A stretch of DNA of 64,000 bases from Limanda limanda. Lineage: Eukaryota; Chordata; Actinopteri; Pleuronectiformes; Pleuronectidae. Of the stretch, positions 22,861 through 35,742 are shown piece by piece. Numbering within the stretch: the first letter of the stretch is position 1; the number at the start of each line of letters is the position of its first letter. The DNA lies in contig NC_083651.1 of assembly GCF_963576545.1 (NCBI RefSeq), positions 20,960,248-21,024,247 on the forward strand, read 5' to 3'. The translations under genes were made by a program, and so were the position numbers. The notes under the pieces were generated by a model. That model saw only the letters and a program-made list of their open reading frames with translations. It ran no database searches and was not told the DNA's origin.

Positions 22861-25606
22861 TTTTTTTTACATTTGTTTCAGCCCATTTCTTCCTCTTGCT
22901 CCCCCTACATCTGTGTCTGCTAATTTTTGCTGAGTCAGATTTGACCTCTCCGCAGCTGTCAGTCACGTGCGGCATACAGATTTTTTAAAGATGACATTTC
23001 CATAACCCTGAAGTAAAGGATATTTTTCTCATTCATTGAAACCTCACTAATGATCCAGGTTTCAGGAAGTTTTTTAATTTAAACACTGACACTCGAGTTC
23101 CCGCTTTATGTCTTCCTTTATACGTGAATGGACTCTTGCTCGGAGAGAGGATGAGTGCGGGTGTGTTTTTTTTCGTTTCATCATTTGAGGATTCCAGCTC
23201 ATCATTTTGTTTTTTGCCAACCTAGTCCTCATTAACGATGTTCTAGACGCTGCAGGGGAACCTCTTCAGCAAAAACAAATCTCCCTGTATGCTGTCTGAC
23301 AAAGTTAGTGAATAGATCCTGAAGAGCATTGAGCAGCTGAAGGGACAGATTTGTCTGTTGGGCGTAAAATTACAGAGTGAATACTTCATTCCCTGAAACG
23401 AATGCTCATGTTGCTCTGCACCCTCTAAGAACTTCCCTGTGTCCGTTTAAAGCAACACCATGTGATCTCTATCAATATGTCAGTGTTTTGTTTACAGCTT
23501 GTTTTGCTGCCCCCAAGTGGTTATGATGGCCAATGCTGCTTTAATGCATTCCTTTATTAATCTCCTTTTCTTTATTTATATAAATATTTCATTAGTAAGA
23601 ATATAATGTCAGTAATTCATAATCAAAAGAGGGTAAGTTGGAGTATCATGTTCTCCCGAAGTATACAGTAACTCTATGGTTCCCTAACATAGAGTTCAAT
23701 ATTTGTAGTTCATTCTAAAAAGGATGTTTATCTTTAAATAAACAATATGTTATGACTTTGACTGACTACTTCTGTTTCCATTGTGTAGATTCAATATACA
23801 TGTGCCTGCTTTACAACCACACCGACATGTTTTTACTTTGCCTGCGTACTTGTTTACTCCGACAACACTGCGGTTTCATTTGCCTGGATAACTTCCCCTT
23901 AACTCTCGGATGTTGTGATACACGTGTCGTTTGTGCTTGATCCAAAACGTTGCGGTGTAACATTGTGTCTCTGCAGCGCGTCTAACACTTTGTGTTGTTT
24001 GTGTATGACACGCACACATATTCACGAATACAATGAAAACCTCAGTGAGCAGATACAGCACCATCTCCATCAGACGTGTACCAGCTCATAAACAGAGAAA
24101 AAGTGTCCCCTCTTCCTTTCTACTTGTCGTGGTTTCCTCAGAGCACATTCACAGAGATATAATCATAAATTTTCATTTTTCTTTGACATCGTATTTTACA
24201 AATTGTAATATCACGGAAATGAAGCCCCCTCCTCTGGTGTACGTTGGCCTGTGTTAAGTAGCCATCCCACAGCAATGATGGTAATGACGATTTATTCAGG
24301 AAAGACTGTCTCTGATGGAGATATGTGTAGGTCTAATGAGACCCCCGAGGACCACTTGCAGAGCCCCGGATGGACCTTCACGACTGACTTACAATTAGAA
24401 CTATGTCATTATCTAAGTAGAAAATATGATTGGTGAGAAATCAGAGTATTAAGCACACAATTGTGTGATTTTCAGCGTGAAATACAAGAGCAGTCAAGGA
24501 CGAGTTTAAAGATGAGACAGTTCTGCCTTCTGATGAGCCTATTCTGCGTTTCACAGCACGAGAAAGCAAATGATTGGCTTTAAACAAGTCTCCAGAGTCT
24601 CTAGTGTTGTTTTTATGTGCCAGCCACCACTCTCTGCCTGAATACCAATGGTTCCCTAACACCTACTCCACCAGGCAGTGCATCTACATGGAAGTGGGAT
24701 GACACTGTATTGTTACACACACTGTGCTTTTGACACACAGTTGACAAGGTGACTGGATTGGCTCCATGTTATATTTATGGATTTTTGAAAAATTCAACTC
24801 TAGTCTCCTGCATATTCCCTAATCTTGTCACAAGCTCAGGTAAATACATTTTTTTCCACCCTAATTTAGTGATGTTATTCTGGCATCAGAGTGGAGGTAA
24901 ATTCAAGAAGCCACTTCTGATTCTTTTCACTGTAAATGGCTCGACGCCGGGAGAGACTCTCTCCTCCTGAATTATTAAATCTGCTGTCCTTGAGAGCAAG
25001 ACAAAATATTGTCAAGGATGGCAGAATCTCCCAGGGTAAAATTACATTGTGTATGTTTTTTCTTCCTAACATAACCTGCAAGGTTAGAGTTGTCTGACAA
25101 AACTATCAAGATTAAAATCGCTGCACATTAAACTCTGGGGGATTGTAATACCAAAAGCTTTAATTTACATGAAATAATACTTGGCATAATGAAACATTTA
25201 CAAGTATAAAAAAAGGGTTAATTATCCCTGATTATATCTCATGAGCAGCCTCATGTAGAGGCAGCACAGGAGCATGTTGTTGTGAGGGAGACTCCAGTGA
25301 AGCTGTGGGTGGGAGCACAGGATGTCAGGTGGGGGAATGGACTGTTGACAGCAATCTGACTGCAATCCGTCAGCCTCCGAATTCCTCCGCTCATAGCAGA
25401 GAAAAAATGTTGCTCTCTGTGTAAACCCCACCACACTCATACATATTCATCCCACAAACCAATTTCTTCATAGATAATATAAAAATTTCCCAAATGAACA
25501 TGTTTATGACTGATATTTCAATTTCCAATGTGAAAATAGAAGATTTTGAGAGTGTTGACAGTTTGCTAATGCTCCTTTCTCCCTTCTCTTCCTTTTCCCG
25601 TTTCAG

Positions 25607-25671
25607 TTGTGCTGCTGGATACAACGTCTGTGCTCGGAGAGTTGGGATGGAAGACATATCCTATAAACGGG
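25607..25671 (+). CDS. epha6: epha6 coding exon 2: start of ephrin-binding domain
   Basis: This 65-bp exon completes the split codon from exon 1 and encodes residues 27-48. It opens VVLLDTTSVLGELGW and ends KTYPING. It matches the conserved opening strand of the Eph ligand-binding domain, whose family pattern is (E/N)V-LLD-----GELGW---P--G. The VVLLDTT and WKTYP wording is what I recall as characteristic of EphA6. The acceptor is a polypyrimidine tract (cttttcccgtttcag) and the donor is gtaaga. The exon ends at a codon boundary (phase 0), so the next exon must begin with a whole codon, and exon 3 does so with TGG (Trp). A 65-bp exon 2 is the usual Eph gene structure. Confidence 0.9.
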
Positions 25672-28276
25672 GTAAGAAGGACAATTATTCACCTGATTGT
25701 ATTTCTTTTGGTGTCACTATCAGTATGAATGGCATCACGCTGCATCAATGAGATCAATTACATCGATGACAACAGTTCAGAGTGAGTAGTGATCGAAACT
25801 CTCCTGGGAAATACTGATAGTCAGAGACAGATAATGAGCCTCGGTCTCTAAGGAAGCTCCGATTGTATCACTCAGTCTTTTAATGTTAGCCAAAGGTCAG
25901 CCAGAACTTACAAAACCAAACACAACGTTGCATGTCAATATTTTGATCATGTGTCCTGCACATATTTTTTACTTTTATTTATTATGACACCCAGAGGAGG
26001 TTGGCTTTAGGAGCTTGAATGCAACACCCACCATAAGGTTGCACAAAAAGCTTTGAATCTCAGACATTCCCTGCGCCAGACCATAATAGAATCACCAGGG
26101 ACTGCAGTACGCTGCAGCCAATGGCTCTGGATCAGGAGAGACCCCAACTGGGCCCCAGGTCAGATCAGCCAGTGGTGGGCCTGCCTGAGCAGAGGGTGTC
26201 ATGTGCTGCTGAAACACCTGATAACAGTAAGGAACACAATGGATGATGCATCTTTAGCTTCCACTGGTGGTCGCTAATATCTGCTGGTTGGCAAATTAAC
26301 ATCAAGCTAGTGTGGAAGACCTTCAAACATACAAGGGATTATCACCATCTATGTTGTAAAAATGCATCATGGAAAATAGTGTACAACCAAAGGTCACTAA
26401 ACGAGCAATACCTACCATCATGATCATCATCGTAGCTGCAGAGAGAAGAGAGGAGGGAGGGCTGCAGGCAGGAACGGGCCGATCTAAATACAGAAATGTA
26501 AATACGAGCAGAGCAGCTCCTGACAGCTACAAACTGAGAAAAACAAGTTTATTTCTACATTTAAAGATGATAATTTAGCTTCAGCTTAGCTTTATAAATG
26601 AATAACGAGATGACTGTTTCTCTTTGACTGTGAAGATGTCCATTCAACCAAGTAATAGAACAATAATGAGTAAGACACATTGTTCAGGTGGCAAGATCAC
26701 CATCTTAATAAGTCATGATAAAAGTCAATTCCAATCCCTGTCAATCTTCTGCAACCCCTCCATTTTTGTTTATCCTTGGGAGGGAAAGAGTTAAAAAACT
26801 TACAGGTTGCAAAAACCCAATGTTCCAGTTACTAGAGAGCCTGCATGGGCTGTACCTTATGTTGCATTTTTGTCAGTCAGCGACCCAAAAGGGGGTATTT
26901 TCATTTTGTTGTTGCTGTAAGTGCCTCCAGCTCCAGTTTTCTGTCTGCCTGGAAATCCGTGAAACAGCAGCAGGTGCCAAACTCGAATGTATATTGGCGT
27001 CATAAAATATAGATGTGCTGACAAGAAGCCGTAACATCCTGGGATCGAAAAAACCTTCATGTTTTGATCTCTGTCCTGTCAGAATCCCTTCAGGACTGAT
27101 TGAAAATGTCCTCTTGTTGTATGCGGTAAGCAACAAAAAGCTGAGTTGGCTGCCTCGTGCTTCTTTGTTCATATGCACTGTTTCCATGCACATTAAGTAC
27201 AGCACAGCCCGGTTCAAGATGGAGACTATGTATAGGGAGAGGCAGAGAGGCTCCTTGACTCTGCTGACTGTGTTTGCTCCTTGTTTGTTCATAAAAAACG
27301 AGGTTAAACAACAGTGGGTTCCTGTCGGGAAAATGCCAGTGGTGTTTAACCTTCTCTTATGCAGCACCTTTCAAAATGTCAACTATTAAGTGCTTTATTT
27401 AATGAGGCAAATGCTTGTTTTTGCAAGTGTGATCCATCTCATCGCTCATCAGTTGTGAGCTCTCATGACACAATTCGTTTATTTTGTGTCAGTGGTCCCT
27501 GACGTCTGATGAGGAGAAGAAAAATATCCATTTAGAATATGATTATAAATATTTCAAGATTCAATTTAAAGTGATGTAGACGCTTGTCATGAGCATCTCC
27601 ATAGTTACAGCGAGGGATTTCTAGAAAGTAATGCGACATGACATTCAATGCTGAAAATTCTCACACATGTATAATGTAATGTCAATGTCAGATTAATATA
27701 TCAGGGTTGGGAAGTAGCTACAATTGACCATATCTGAAAATATACAATATATTAATTGAATATTAATCTAACCTGTGCTATAAACCTTTGGGTATACAGG
27801 CAAAATGCGCTCAATGTATTTAAAATACCCAAAATATGCATAATACCATTAATGGCTATCAAGACGTGAAGTGGAAACAAGCTTTAAATTAGGGATTGAT
27901 CCAGAAGTGTGATTTCATGATGGAATAATTAAACAGTTCTCATGAGAAAGTAAAATGTGTGGATTCAAGAAATTGAGAGATAAGAACCATGAAAAACCAA
28001 AGCAACCTGTGATGTCTGTCTAAAAGTGGCTGCACTTGGACGGAGGCTGTGTTTAATTGAGCTGTGGCAGTAAACTTTTTTTCAGCTCTTCTCCGATGTC
28101 CATCCCTGATGTAGGTTTTGACTTTAAATGATCCTAGCAGCAGGGTCCCTGAGGTCCACCTCCTACTCTGTCTCCATCTCTCTCTCTGCAAGGCCCTTAG
28201 TGGCCAATATCAGGGTTATGGAGGTGATTACATCATGTAGGTCGTGGTGACAGCCGCCCACAGCGTTGAGGAAAAG

Positions 28277-28298
28277 GAGAGAGAGAGAGAGAGAGAGG
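28277..28298. repeat. (GA)n microsatellite
   Basis: Uninterrupted GA repeat of about 22 bp. Confidence 0.85.
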
Positions 28299-29031
28299 TG
28301 CTGCTGCCCCCATGATTAAGCTGTCATCCCTCTCCCCTCCTCACTCATCCACTATCCTCCGATTTACCATTAATATTTAAGGCATCGGGGTGAGAGAGCC
28401 TGAGGGAAGGTGTGAAGATCTGGGGAGGTAAAATAGTTTAAATCCCCCTCGCTACCTGGGAGCCAGCGAGAGGAAGTCAATCCGCACCATATTAGACACA
28501 GCCTGGTATCAGGCGGATACAGCAGTGCACCGTGTAGCCGCCTGTCAGAGTTACCCGCTGCAGCGTCTGGCTCTGGACACGCTGTACGTCACTGCTTCCA
28601 AATGTGCACCTCAAAATAATTTTATATGCTCCAACTCTATAACTTCTCCAATATGACGACCTGATGAAGAGGCTGGAAGCAGTTTAGCTGTTTATATGAT
28701 ATAGAATTGAAGTAACATTGGGAAATGGAGGTTTTTATAGCCGGTAAACATTGCTGGCACGAGAGGAAGATGATTGGTTGTGTAGAAGAGGAAGGTTAAC
28801 CACAAGGAACCCGACATGCTTGTGTTCTGCCAGCGTGACAACACTGTGGCAGGACGCAACATGTCCATGGGAAGCAGCAATGAATTTTGAAATGTCTACA
28901 TCGCATGTGTTTGTGTACAGAATTGTAAACCTTACAGAAGAAGTAAGATTACAACAACAAGTAACTTTAATTTAGAACAGCGGCATGTACCTGTCACGCC
29001 CATACAGCTCTCCTGAGGCTCTTTTGTTCTG

Positions 29032-29094
29032 CACACACACACAACACACCCACACACATACACACAAACACACACAACACGTACACACACACAA
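29032..29094. repeat. imperfect (CA)n microsatellite
   Basis: CA repeats interrupted by AACAC, CCAC and TAC, indicating an old array. Confidence 0.85.
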
Positions 29095-30133
29095 CCTGGC
29101 ATACATGCTGCTGCAGTAACCCACACTTGTGAGATATAGTTGTTTTTCCTACAGTTACCAAATTTTGAAGCACAATATAAAATCTCTTGAAAGCAAGTAA
29201 AAACATAAAGGTTTACAGGCCATTGCTTTACAACCCTTCCTCACTGAGATTTTTTTTGGGATGCTTTCAAAAGGAATGCCTGGCCAAGAAGGTGGTGATA
29301 AAGTCTACATCAGCGAACCATCAAACACCAGAGAACAACGCTGTGTAGTCCAGATAATGTCGGGCAGAGCTGATACCTGGGAATTTTGGTTTAGTGATCT
29401 TAAATCATGCCACAAACTTGTAATTAGACAAAGCAGTGTCAAACATAGAGATGTTGGTATCTTCCACCTCTGTTGTTGTGTGTACGGTACATGCTCATTA
29501 CACAAAGCAACAGTGGGCATCCAATAATAAAGCTTTCCAAACGCTTCTCTTTGCCTTCTTGTTATGGTCAAAGTTACAGGTAAGATTTAGTTGTCAGTCA
29601 TGATGGTATAATAGTTTATTTAGCAATGCTGAATTGTAAATTTCCCTCAATGGGCACACACTTACGAGTGATTATCACAGTTGCCTTGGCTGGGAATACT
29701 TTTAATTACAGTGAAAATTACTGGGAAAGCCTGAGACACTTTAATCAATTAATTAATTGTGCCGGGTCTCCTCCATCCGGCGAATGTATTTCCCTGTAGA
29801 TTCACGTCTATGGCTTCTCCGGCACCGTGGGAAGCTGTAAACAGATGTTTACACACTGTGAACACGATCATGTGTCTTGGTCACGCTCAGTTCTTGATGC
29901 AAGGTGCCCTCTGATTCTATTTTACCTGCTCTGATTGGAAATTAAATTGACCTGTTTCATTGGACCCAGACGGACGGGGAAACAATTCAAGAAGGACTGC
30001 TGTTGCTATGTTTCTTAATGACTTTCCTGAATGTGGGAATATCCTCGGAGTCAGAAAACAGACTCACCCCCAGAGGTTTTAATCATTAGACTTATGCATA
30101 TTGAACAGCAATTGATCTATCCTCTAGTTTATC

Positions 30134-30299
<166 letters not shown>

Positions 30300-30449
30300 A
30301 ATGCCAAAGGCAAGCAGATACTTAAAAGAAAGAGGTGTAGAGACCTGGGTTTTCATGAGGGGGGGGGGCATGTATGTCTCAATTCTCTGTCTTCCCCCTG
30401 TTCTGAAATTCAGAATAGCGATGAAGAGCAGAGCGTTAGAGGGGTGAAT

Positions 30450-30482
30450 AAGAGAGAGAGAAGGAGAGAGAGAGAGAGAGAG
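30450..30482. repeat. imperfect (GA)n tract
   Basis: Purine-only GA repeat with AAGG interruption. Confidence 0.8.
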
Positions 30483-30611
30483 TGGGAAAAGAGGGTTGAT
30501 TTGGTGTCTGCATGCTGCTCCACTCAGAATGGGCAGGCACACTGCTGAAATATGCATGAGTCATTTCCCCAGTAGTGGGTGGGTGGTGTTGGTGCACTTC
30601 GGTGTGTGTGT

Positions 30612-30645
30612 GGGGCAGGGGGGGGGGGGGGGGGCAGGGGGGGGC
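30612..30645 (+). repeat. poly-G tract, quadruplex-prone
   Basis: G runs of about 4, 17 and 8 separated by CA. Confidence 0.85.
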
Positions 30646-30990
30646 TGGTATTTATTGAATTACATAAAACAGATTTAAGGGATTAAGAAGGCCTAGTGTT
30701 GCCTTTCGGGTTCACTCATTGAAATTATAATGGCAGCTGAGCGTAAAGGCAGGTCTGACGACAAAGAAAGAAAGTTGTCCATCACAGAGGCAGCGAATAA
30801 TCCTGTTCTGATCTATTGTCAGATCCCAGGCAACAGATGAGTTACATGAGCCGGGAGGGCAAATAAACGTAGCACCAGCACATTGGTTAACTTATTTAAC
30901 TGCTCAGTTAGACAGGCTGCAGACCTCACGAGTGTTCAGCTCAGAGTGAGGCATCTTTCTCAATATGTGTTTGCAGGTGAGTTTGGGATG

Positions 30991-30992
<2 letters not shown>

Positions 30993-31063
<71 letters not shown>

Positions 31064-31086
31064 TGTGTGTGTGTGTGTGTGTGTGT
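30993..31086. repeat. (TG)n microsatellite
   Basis: About 94 bp of TG with one GG interruption near 31059. It lies about 0.7 kb downstream of the 164-bp TG tract. Confidence 0.95.
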
Positions 31087-31280
31087 ACGTGGGAGGCTGC
31101 AATCCAAATATGTATAAATCTGCAAATAATCCCAGCAGATTTACTATTATCTGTTCTTCCTGTAGTGTCCCACTGTCTTTGACCTGTCTCAGAAGTGTGG
31201 TAATAATAGACGAATTGAACCAGTCAAGTGTCACAAAGTGCAGCAAATAAAGAAATTGTAAAAAGTGTTTTCCAAAAGTT

Positions 31281-31542
31281 TGATAGCACTGTCGCCTCAC
31301 AACAAGAGGGGTCATGGTTTGAATCCCAGTTGGGTCGGGGGCCTTCCTCTGTGGAGTTCGGATGTTCAGGTAGCCTGGCTCCCTCCACAGTCCAGAGACA
31401 TTCAGACTGGAGTTAGATCGATTGGAGACTTTAAACTGACCTGTCAAGTACGTTCCCTGCCACTCCCCCAAAGTCAGCTGGGATTCGCTCCAGTCCCCCC
31501 GCTGCCATTATAAGATAAGCTCTAAAGATAATGGATGGATGG
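31281..31542 (+). mobile_element. SINE-like dispersed repeat with GGAT tail
   Basis: Opens tgatagcactgtcgcctcac, followed by a B-box-like GGTTTGAATCC (31316-31326), a body with gtggagttcggatgttcagg and ccacagtccagagacattca, then ctgggattcgctccagtccc, and a terminal ATGGATGGATGG tail. I recall this order from one of the most abundant fish repeats. The first bases could be a decayed A box, so a tRNA-derived SINE is plausible. A nonautonomous DNA element cannot be excluded. Confidence 0.65.
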
Positions 31543-33972
31543 TCCAGATTTATCTATTAAGGCTCAGAGGTGAAGATCCTTTAATTAGCTTCAATGCAAA
31601 AGTGTCATCCTTAAAAGACCATGTTGGGAGCCAGGCAGCATCCTTATTGAATGAAGATATTATGCACAACAATAATACTCATGCAGCATTCCAGTCAAAA
31701 GTAGAAAAGAAAACAGTGTAAACCCTGAAAGCTGCTAATCGACATTAAGTCCCCAGAACAAATTGGTCTGTCGGTTTTGGGGAAAAAAAGTTTTCAGAGG
31801 ATTGCTGTGAGATTAAGTCTTTGAGTTTGGAGGATGGTCGGGGGGGATATGAGGTGGCATCAGGGAGCAATTGGATATAAATTGTGAATATAAAATGATG
31901 AACACACATAAATACAACATTCAAGTGCGCCCGCCCGCAGGACATCGCCGGCCCACCCTCTCAAGCCTCCCTTCTCCCGCCGATACTAATCCTTAATCTT
32001 TTTATTGCAATATTTAACCGCAGTAATTGATTGCAACATGACCTGAGGCTTATCTCGCAGCACTTCCTCCAGCCCTAATACTATTAGCCCTGACAGGGAG
32101 CCCGAGCAACAGAGAGGAGACGAGAGAGGGAAATCTGCATGTCAAGTGTCCTTCACAGCCCAGATAAACTTCTCTAAGGCGCTCGCTGCTGAGTGATGGC
32201 CGGCAGCTCCGCGAGAACAAAAAAAGGGATGGGAATAATCCAGAATCACTCAACTTCTCCCCGCGGAGGCTCTAATATAAAAAAAAAGGTATGATGATTT
32301 AGCGCACCAGTGTTCATCTCAGGGACCTCTGCCATAACCGGGCTTAAGCAGTGCCGGGGGATTCCTTAATTGGCTTGTTTCTTGTCAGGGACACACCGAG
32401 GCTGATATCTAATGTGCTCCCACTCGGCATCTCGCTGACAGCCGTGCACATCCTGACAGCTTTTTGGGCTAACCCTCGCCGTGTGAGGAATGCAGGGAAA
32501 GGCGAGAGAGGAGGAGAGAGACGGAGCGGGAGGGGAGAAGCCGACCGGATGGATGCAAAAGAGAATGGAATGGAGGAAGGGAAGGGGAAAGGAGGTTGTT
32601 AGCGGCTAAAGCTGAACACAGGTGCTGAATACATGAATATGGGAACTATTGGCAGCCAAGGAGGGGGAAACAGAATCTGTGGTTGAGGTAATAGTTTAGA
32701 CAGAGAGACATTGGTTCTGTTTCATGAGTGAAAGGAAATCTTTGTAGAACATGATGTGCCAAATCCAAACAGGTCAATAGTTCAGTCTAAATAAGGAACT
32801 GGCAGGGAGTAAAGCTTGCAGAGAAAGAATATATTGATGAAGGAACACAACTCTGGCGCCATATAACATTCAATCTGTTATTGCATTTTAATACCTAGTC
32901 TTTTTTATGAATTAAAAGTTAGGTTTTGATATTTCTAAGTGCCGTAATACAATAAAATGGATAGATATTTTTTTCATTATGTTTCTAATTGTGCTATACA
33001 CTAAATGAATGGAAGGCAAAATACAATTAAAATTTCTGATGCAGAAAATTTGCCAAATCCAGTGGGCATGTTCACCCCAGCGTCATGTGTGGCTTTATTG
33101 TTCAAGCTGTGGTCTGGCAGTTGTATATCTGATGGATGGTCCCACTTCGGGATTCAGTTTACGACTGATAAAACCCCCTTATCATGCAATGAACAAACAT
33201 TGCACCAAACAAGTAGCAGGTGTCTCATATTTTTGCTCTGAATTGCATTCGCTCGTCACTGAACATCACTGAAAAACGCCAACTGAAATGATATAAAGCA
33301 GATTATAGCAGATGTTGCTAAATAAAACAAAGACAGATGTGAAATGTGGCTCAGTTAGTTATTGTGATCTCTTTAAACCAGTGTGAGACAAAGTTTGTCA
33401 GAAAGAGAATCACTGGTCTGAAGCTCACATATGAGCTTCTGTGGTGAAATGATCACTTTAGAGCGATTCCAATTAAAGTGAAGATAATGTTTTTCCAAAA
33501 TCTCTAATGCATTTGGAAAGTCTCTCTCTTGTATATTACATTGTACTCACATTATTAAGATTTTTGCCCCGTAGATCTAACTCATGACCTCCAGTGTTTG
33601 GAGCAGTACACTTTATATCTAATGCTGCTTATCTCATTCGTTACCTCATTAAGAATTCTATCAAACTATCAAACCTCCACCTTATTTGTAGTATTTTATA
33701 CTTTTTTTGTGCAAATGAGATAATAAAATTAGTAAATTTGCATTTTTATATGTTCCTAATTCATTATAATTTATATCAGTTTTTGTTTTGAAATTTTTGT
33801 TTGATAACTGGTTTGGTCACATTGCTTCATCATGAGTGTAGCATGACATCGTGACAGCACTGGATTCACTGGTGGATGATCCAAAGACTTATTGTTTTTC
33901 ATACTGGTAAGATAAACCTAGCACTTCTCAAGTGTCTGTTATTTTATTGACCAAGAAGTAGAAAAAGAAAAC

Positions 33973-34160
33973 ATATCTGTCTCTCAGGCTGTCCTTCTGT
34001 CTCTCTCTCCATCTCTATCTCTCTCTCTGTATCCTCTCTTTTCGGTCTTTTCCTCCTTGTGTCTTTCCTTCTCTTCTTTTCTCTCTGTCTCCAAATCTGT
34101 CCTCACCCTGCCCTTCTTTGTCCACCCATTTCCTCCCCCTCACTCCCTCACCTTCCCTGC
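33973..34160. repeat. polypyrimidine tract
   Basis: About 190 bp in which C and T dominate almost completely (ctctctctccatctctatct and similar), with strong strand asymmetry and H-DNA potential. Confidence 0.8.
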
Positions 34161-34299
34161 ATATTGACGTCGATGCACTGGAAAGAAAAAAAATGTGTGT
34201 GTGTGTCTGGGTAAAAAAGTCTTAATGCCTAGCCAAAAGGAGACAGACAGAGAGAAAGAAAGAAAGTCAGAGAGACACACAGTGGCACATGTACGTGTG

Positions 34300-34306
34300 C
34301 ACACAT

Positions 34307-34340
<34 letters not shown>
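34300..34340. repeat. (CA)n microsatellite
   Basis: CA repeat with AAAC interruption. Confidence 0.85.
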
Positions 34341-35654
34341 GCATATTGCACACGCCCTTCATGTGCACACCAGAACAGTGAGCTGACCCAGTTAGAGAAA
34401 ACCTGCCCAAGGTCACAGTGCTTTATCTCTAGTAGGATGTTTACTGCTGTCTGTTTCACTTGACTTGTATCAGAAAAATATATTAGAGTGACACTGATGC
34501 ATGTAGTTTGAATCCCAACCTGAGCCCCAACTCTGCACTTTTCTACTAACGGATTTATTGCAGTGCCAGCAGAGTGATCTTAGCCCCGAGTTCACGTCAT
34601 GCAGACAAAAAACTTTGCCAGAAACAAGATAGAAAACTGGCAGAAATAGTCGTGGATGTGTTTATAGCTTTGGTTTTAATTGTTTCTGAGACTTTTTCTT
34701 CATATTTAGATGCTAGATTATAAAGCAGTCGACGATGTACATTTGCAGATGCATTCTTTCTTTTCTCCTTTTTTTTCCCATTGACATTGCATAAAACCAA
34801 TCTAAAATCTGTCGTTTGTGTCAAAATGTTTGAATGTTGGGGCCTTTAAGCCCAGACAAAGCTCTAAGTACATAATCCTGCAATATGCCATGCTACCTTT
34901 ATTGTACTGCTGGCATGTCTGACGTCTGAGTGGAGAAACCGTTTCAAGGTGATGTTAAAAGACTCAGTAATCAGTAATATTAGCAGTGCCAGAAATACTA
35001 AAACTTGCCCCATGTATCTTCAGACGCCGCCTTGTTTGAGTATTAAGCTTGTGTGATTTTATGTACTCATTTAAATATAAGACGTTAGCAGTACAATTCT
35101 TGGGAAAGCAGCCAATTTAGTCGATATTTTTCAAACAAATAAAAGTCTGTATTTATTGCAAAAATATAAGCCATGTATACAGCTAAACTCTTTATTTTAT
35201 AATCTGTAAAGTCTGGTTGCTACATTAAGATGTACTAAAAGCCAAGGGGCTTTTATTTTGGTGAGTTATGACCCCAGATAGGTCTAAGAAATCAGCCTCC
35301 TATTCCTAGTCAGTTGATCCGTGCCCCAGATAACATTTTCTGTCCTTCTTTATGTACACAAATCTGATTTCAACTTCCCCAGATATTGATATATTCAAAT
35401 ATATATGTGTATAAGAAAATGATCATCCGGCAGGAAGGTGCCCAGGCTCTTTCTATCAACAGCAGAACATCTTTCTTTGTCTCCCAGATTATGTGTGGTT
35501 GATTGAAACAGGATTTTTCTTTGGAGCTGTCTATATAGTTTTGTAATAGCTTTGTGCCTAGCCGAGCAATCGCAGCGCTCCATCAAGCTCTGACACATCC
35601 ATTTGTCACACTCTCTGTGGTCAGATAGAAAATCAGGGGAAGATGCGCACGCAC

Positions 35655-35663
35655 AGACACACA

Positions 35664-35732
<69 letters not shown>

Positions 35733-35742
35733 ACACACACAC
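35655..35742. repeat. (CA)n microsatellite
   Basis: About 88 bp of CA with few interruptions. Confidence 0.95.

Larger units (their letters stand above)
15237..25606 (+). other. epha6: epha6 intron 1
   Basis: The intron runs from donor gtgagg to acceptor cccgtttcag, about 10.4 kb. It contains facing (CA)n and (TG)n tracts at 15758-15826 and 15981-16072, a C-run at 16374-16398, a hAT-like element at 16776-17144, CA repeats at 17491-17520 and 19121-19151, a perfect hairpin at 18948-18985, retroposon-tail-like fragments at 18537-18820 and 21640-21749, and a short AT repeat at 22841-22860. I see no other exon on either strand. First introns often hold enhancers, but none can be named from sequence alone. 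Confidence 0.75.

Noticed and set aside
23455..23530. Possible short transposon fragment
   Set aside because: Only a loose resemblance to a fish repeat phrase (gctgcccccaagtggttatg); no ends or second copy were found in the window.
26873..27389. Overlapping frames of 124 and 164 codons on opposite strands
   Set aside because: Neither shows a domain, both contain simple-composition stretches, and no splice sites or start context favour either.
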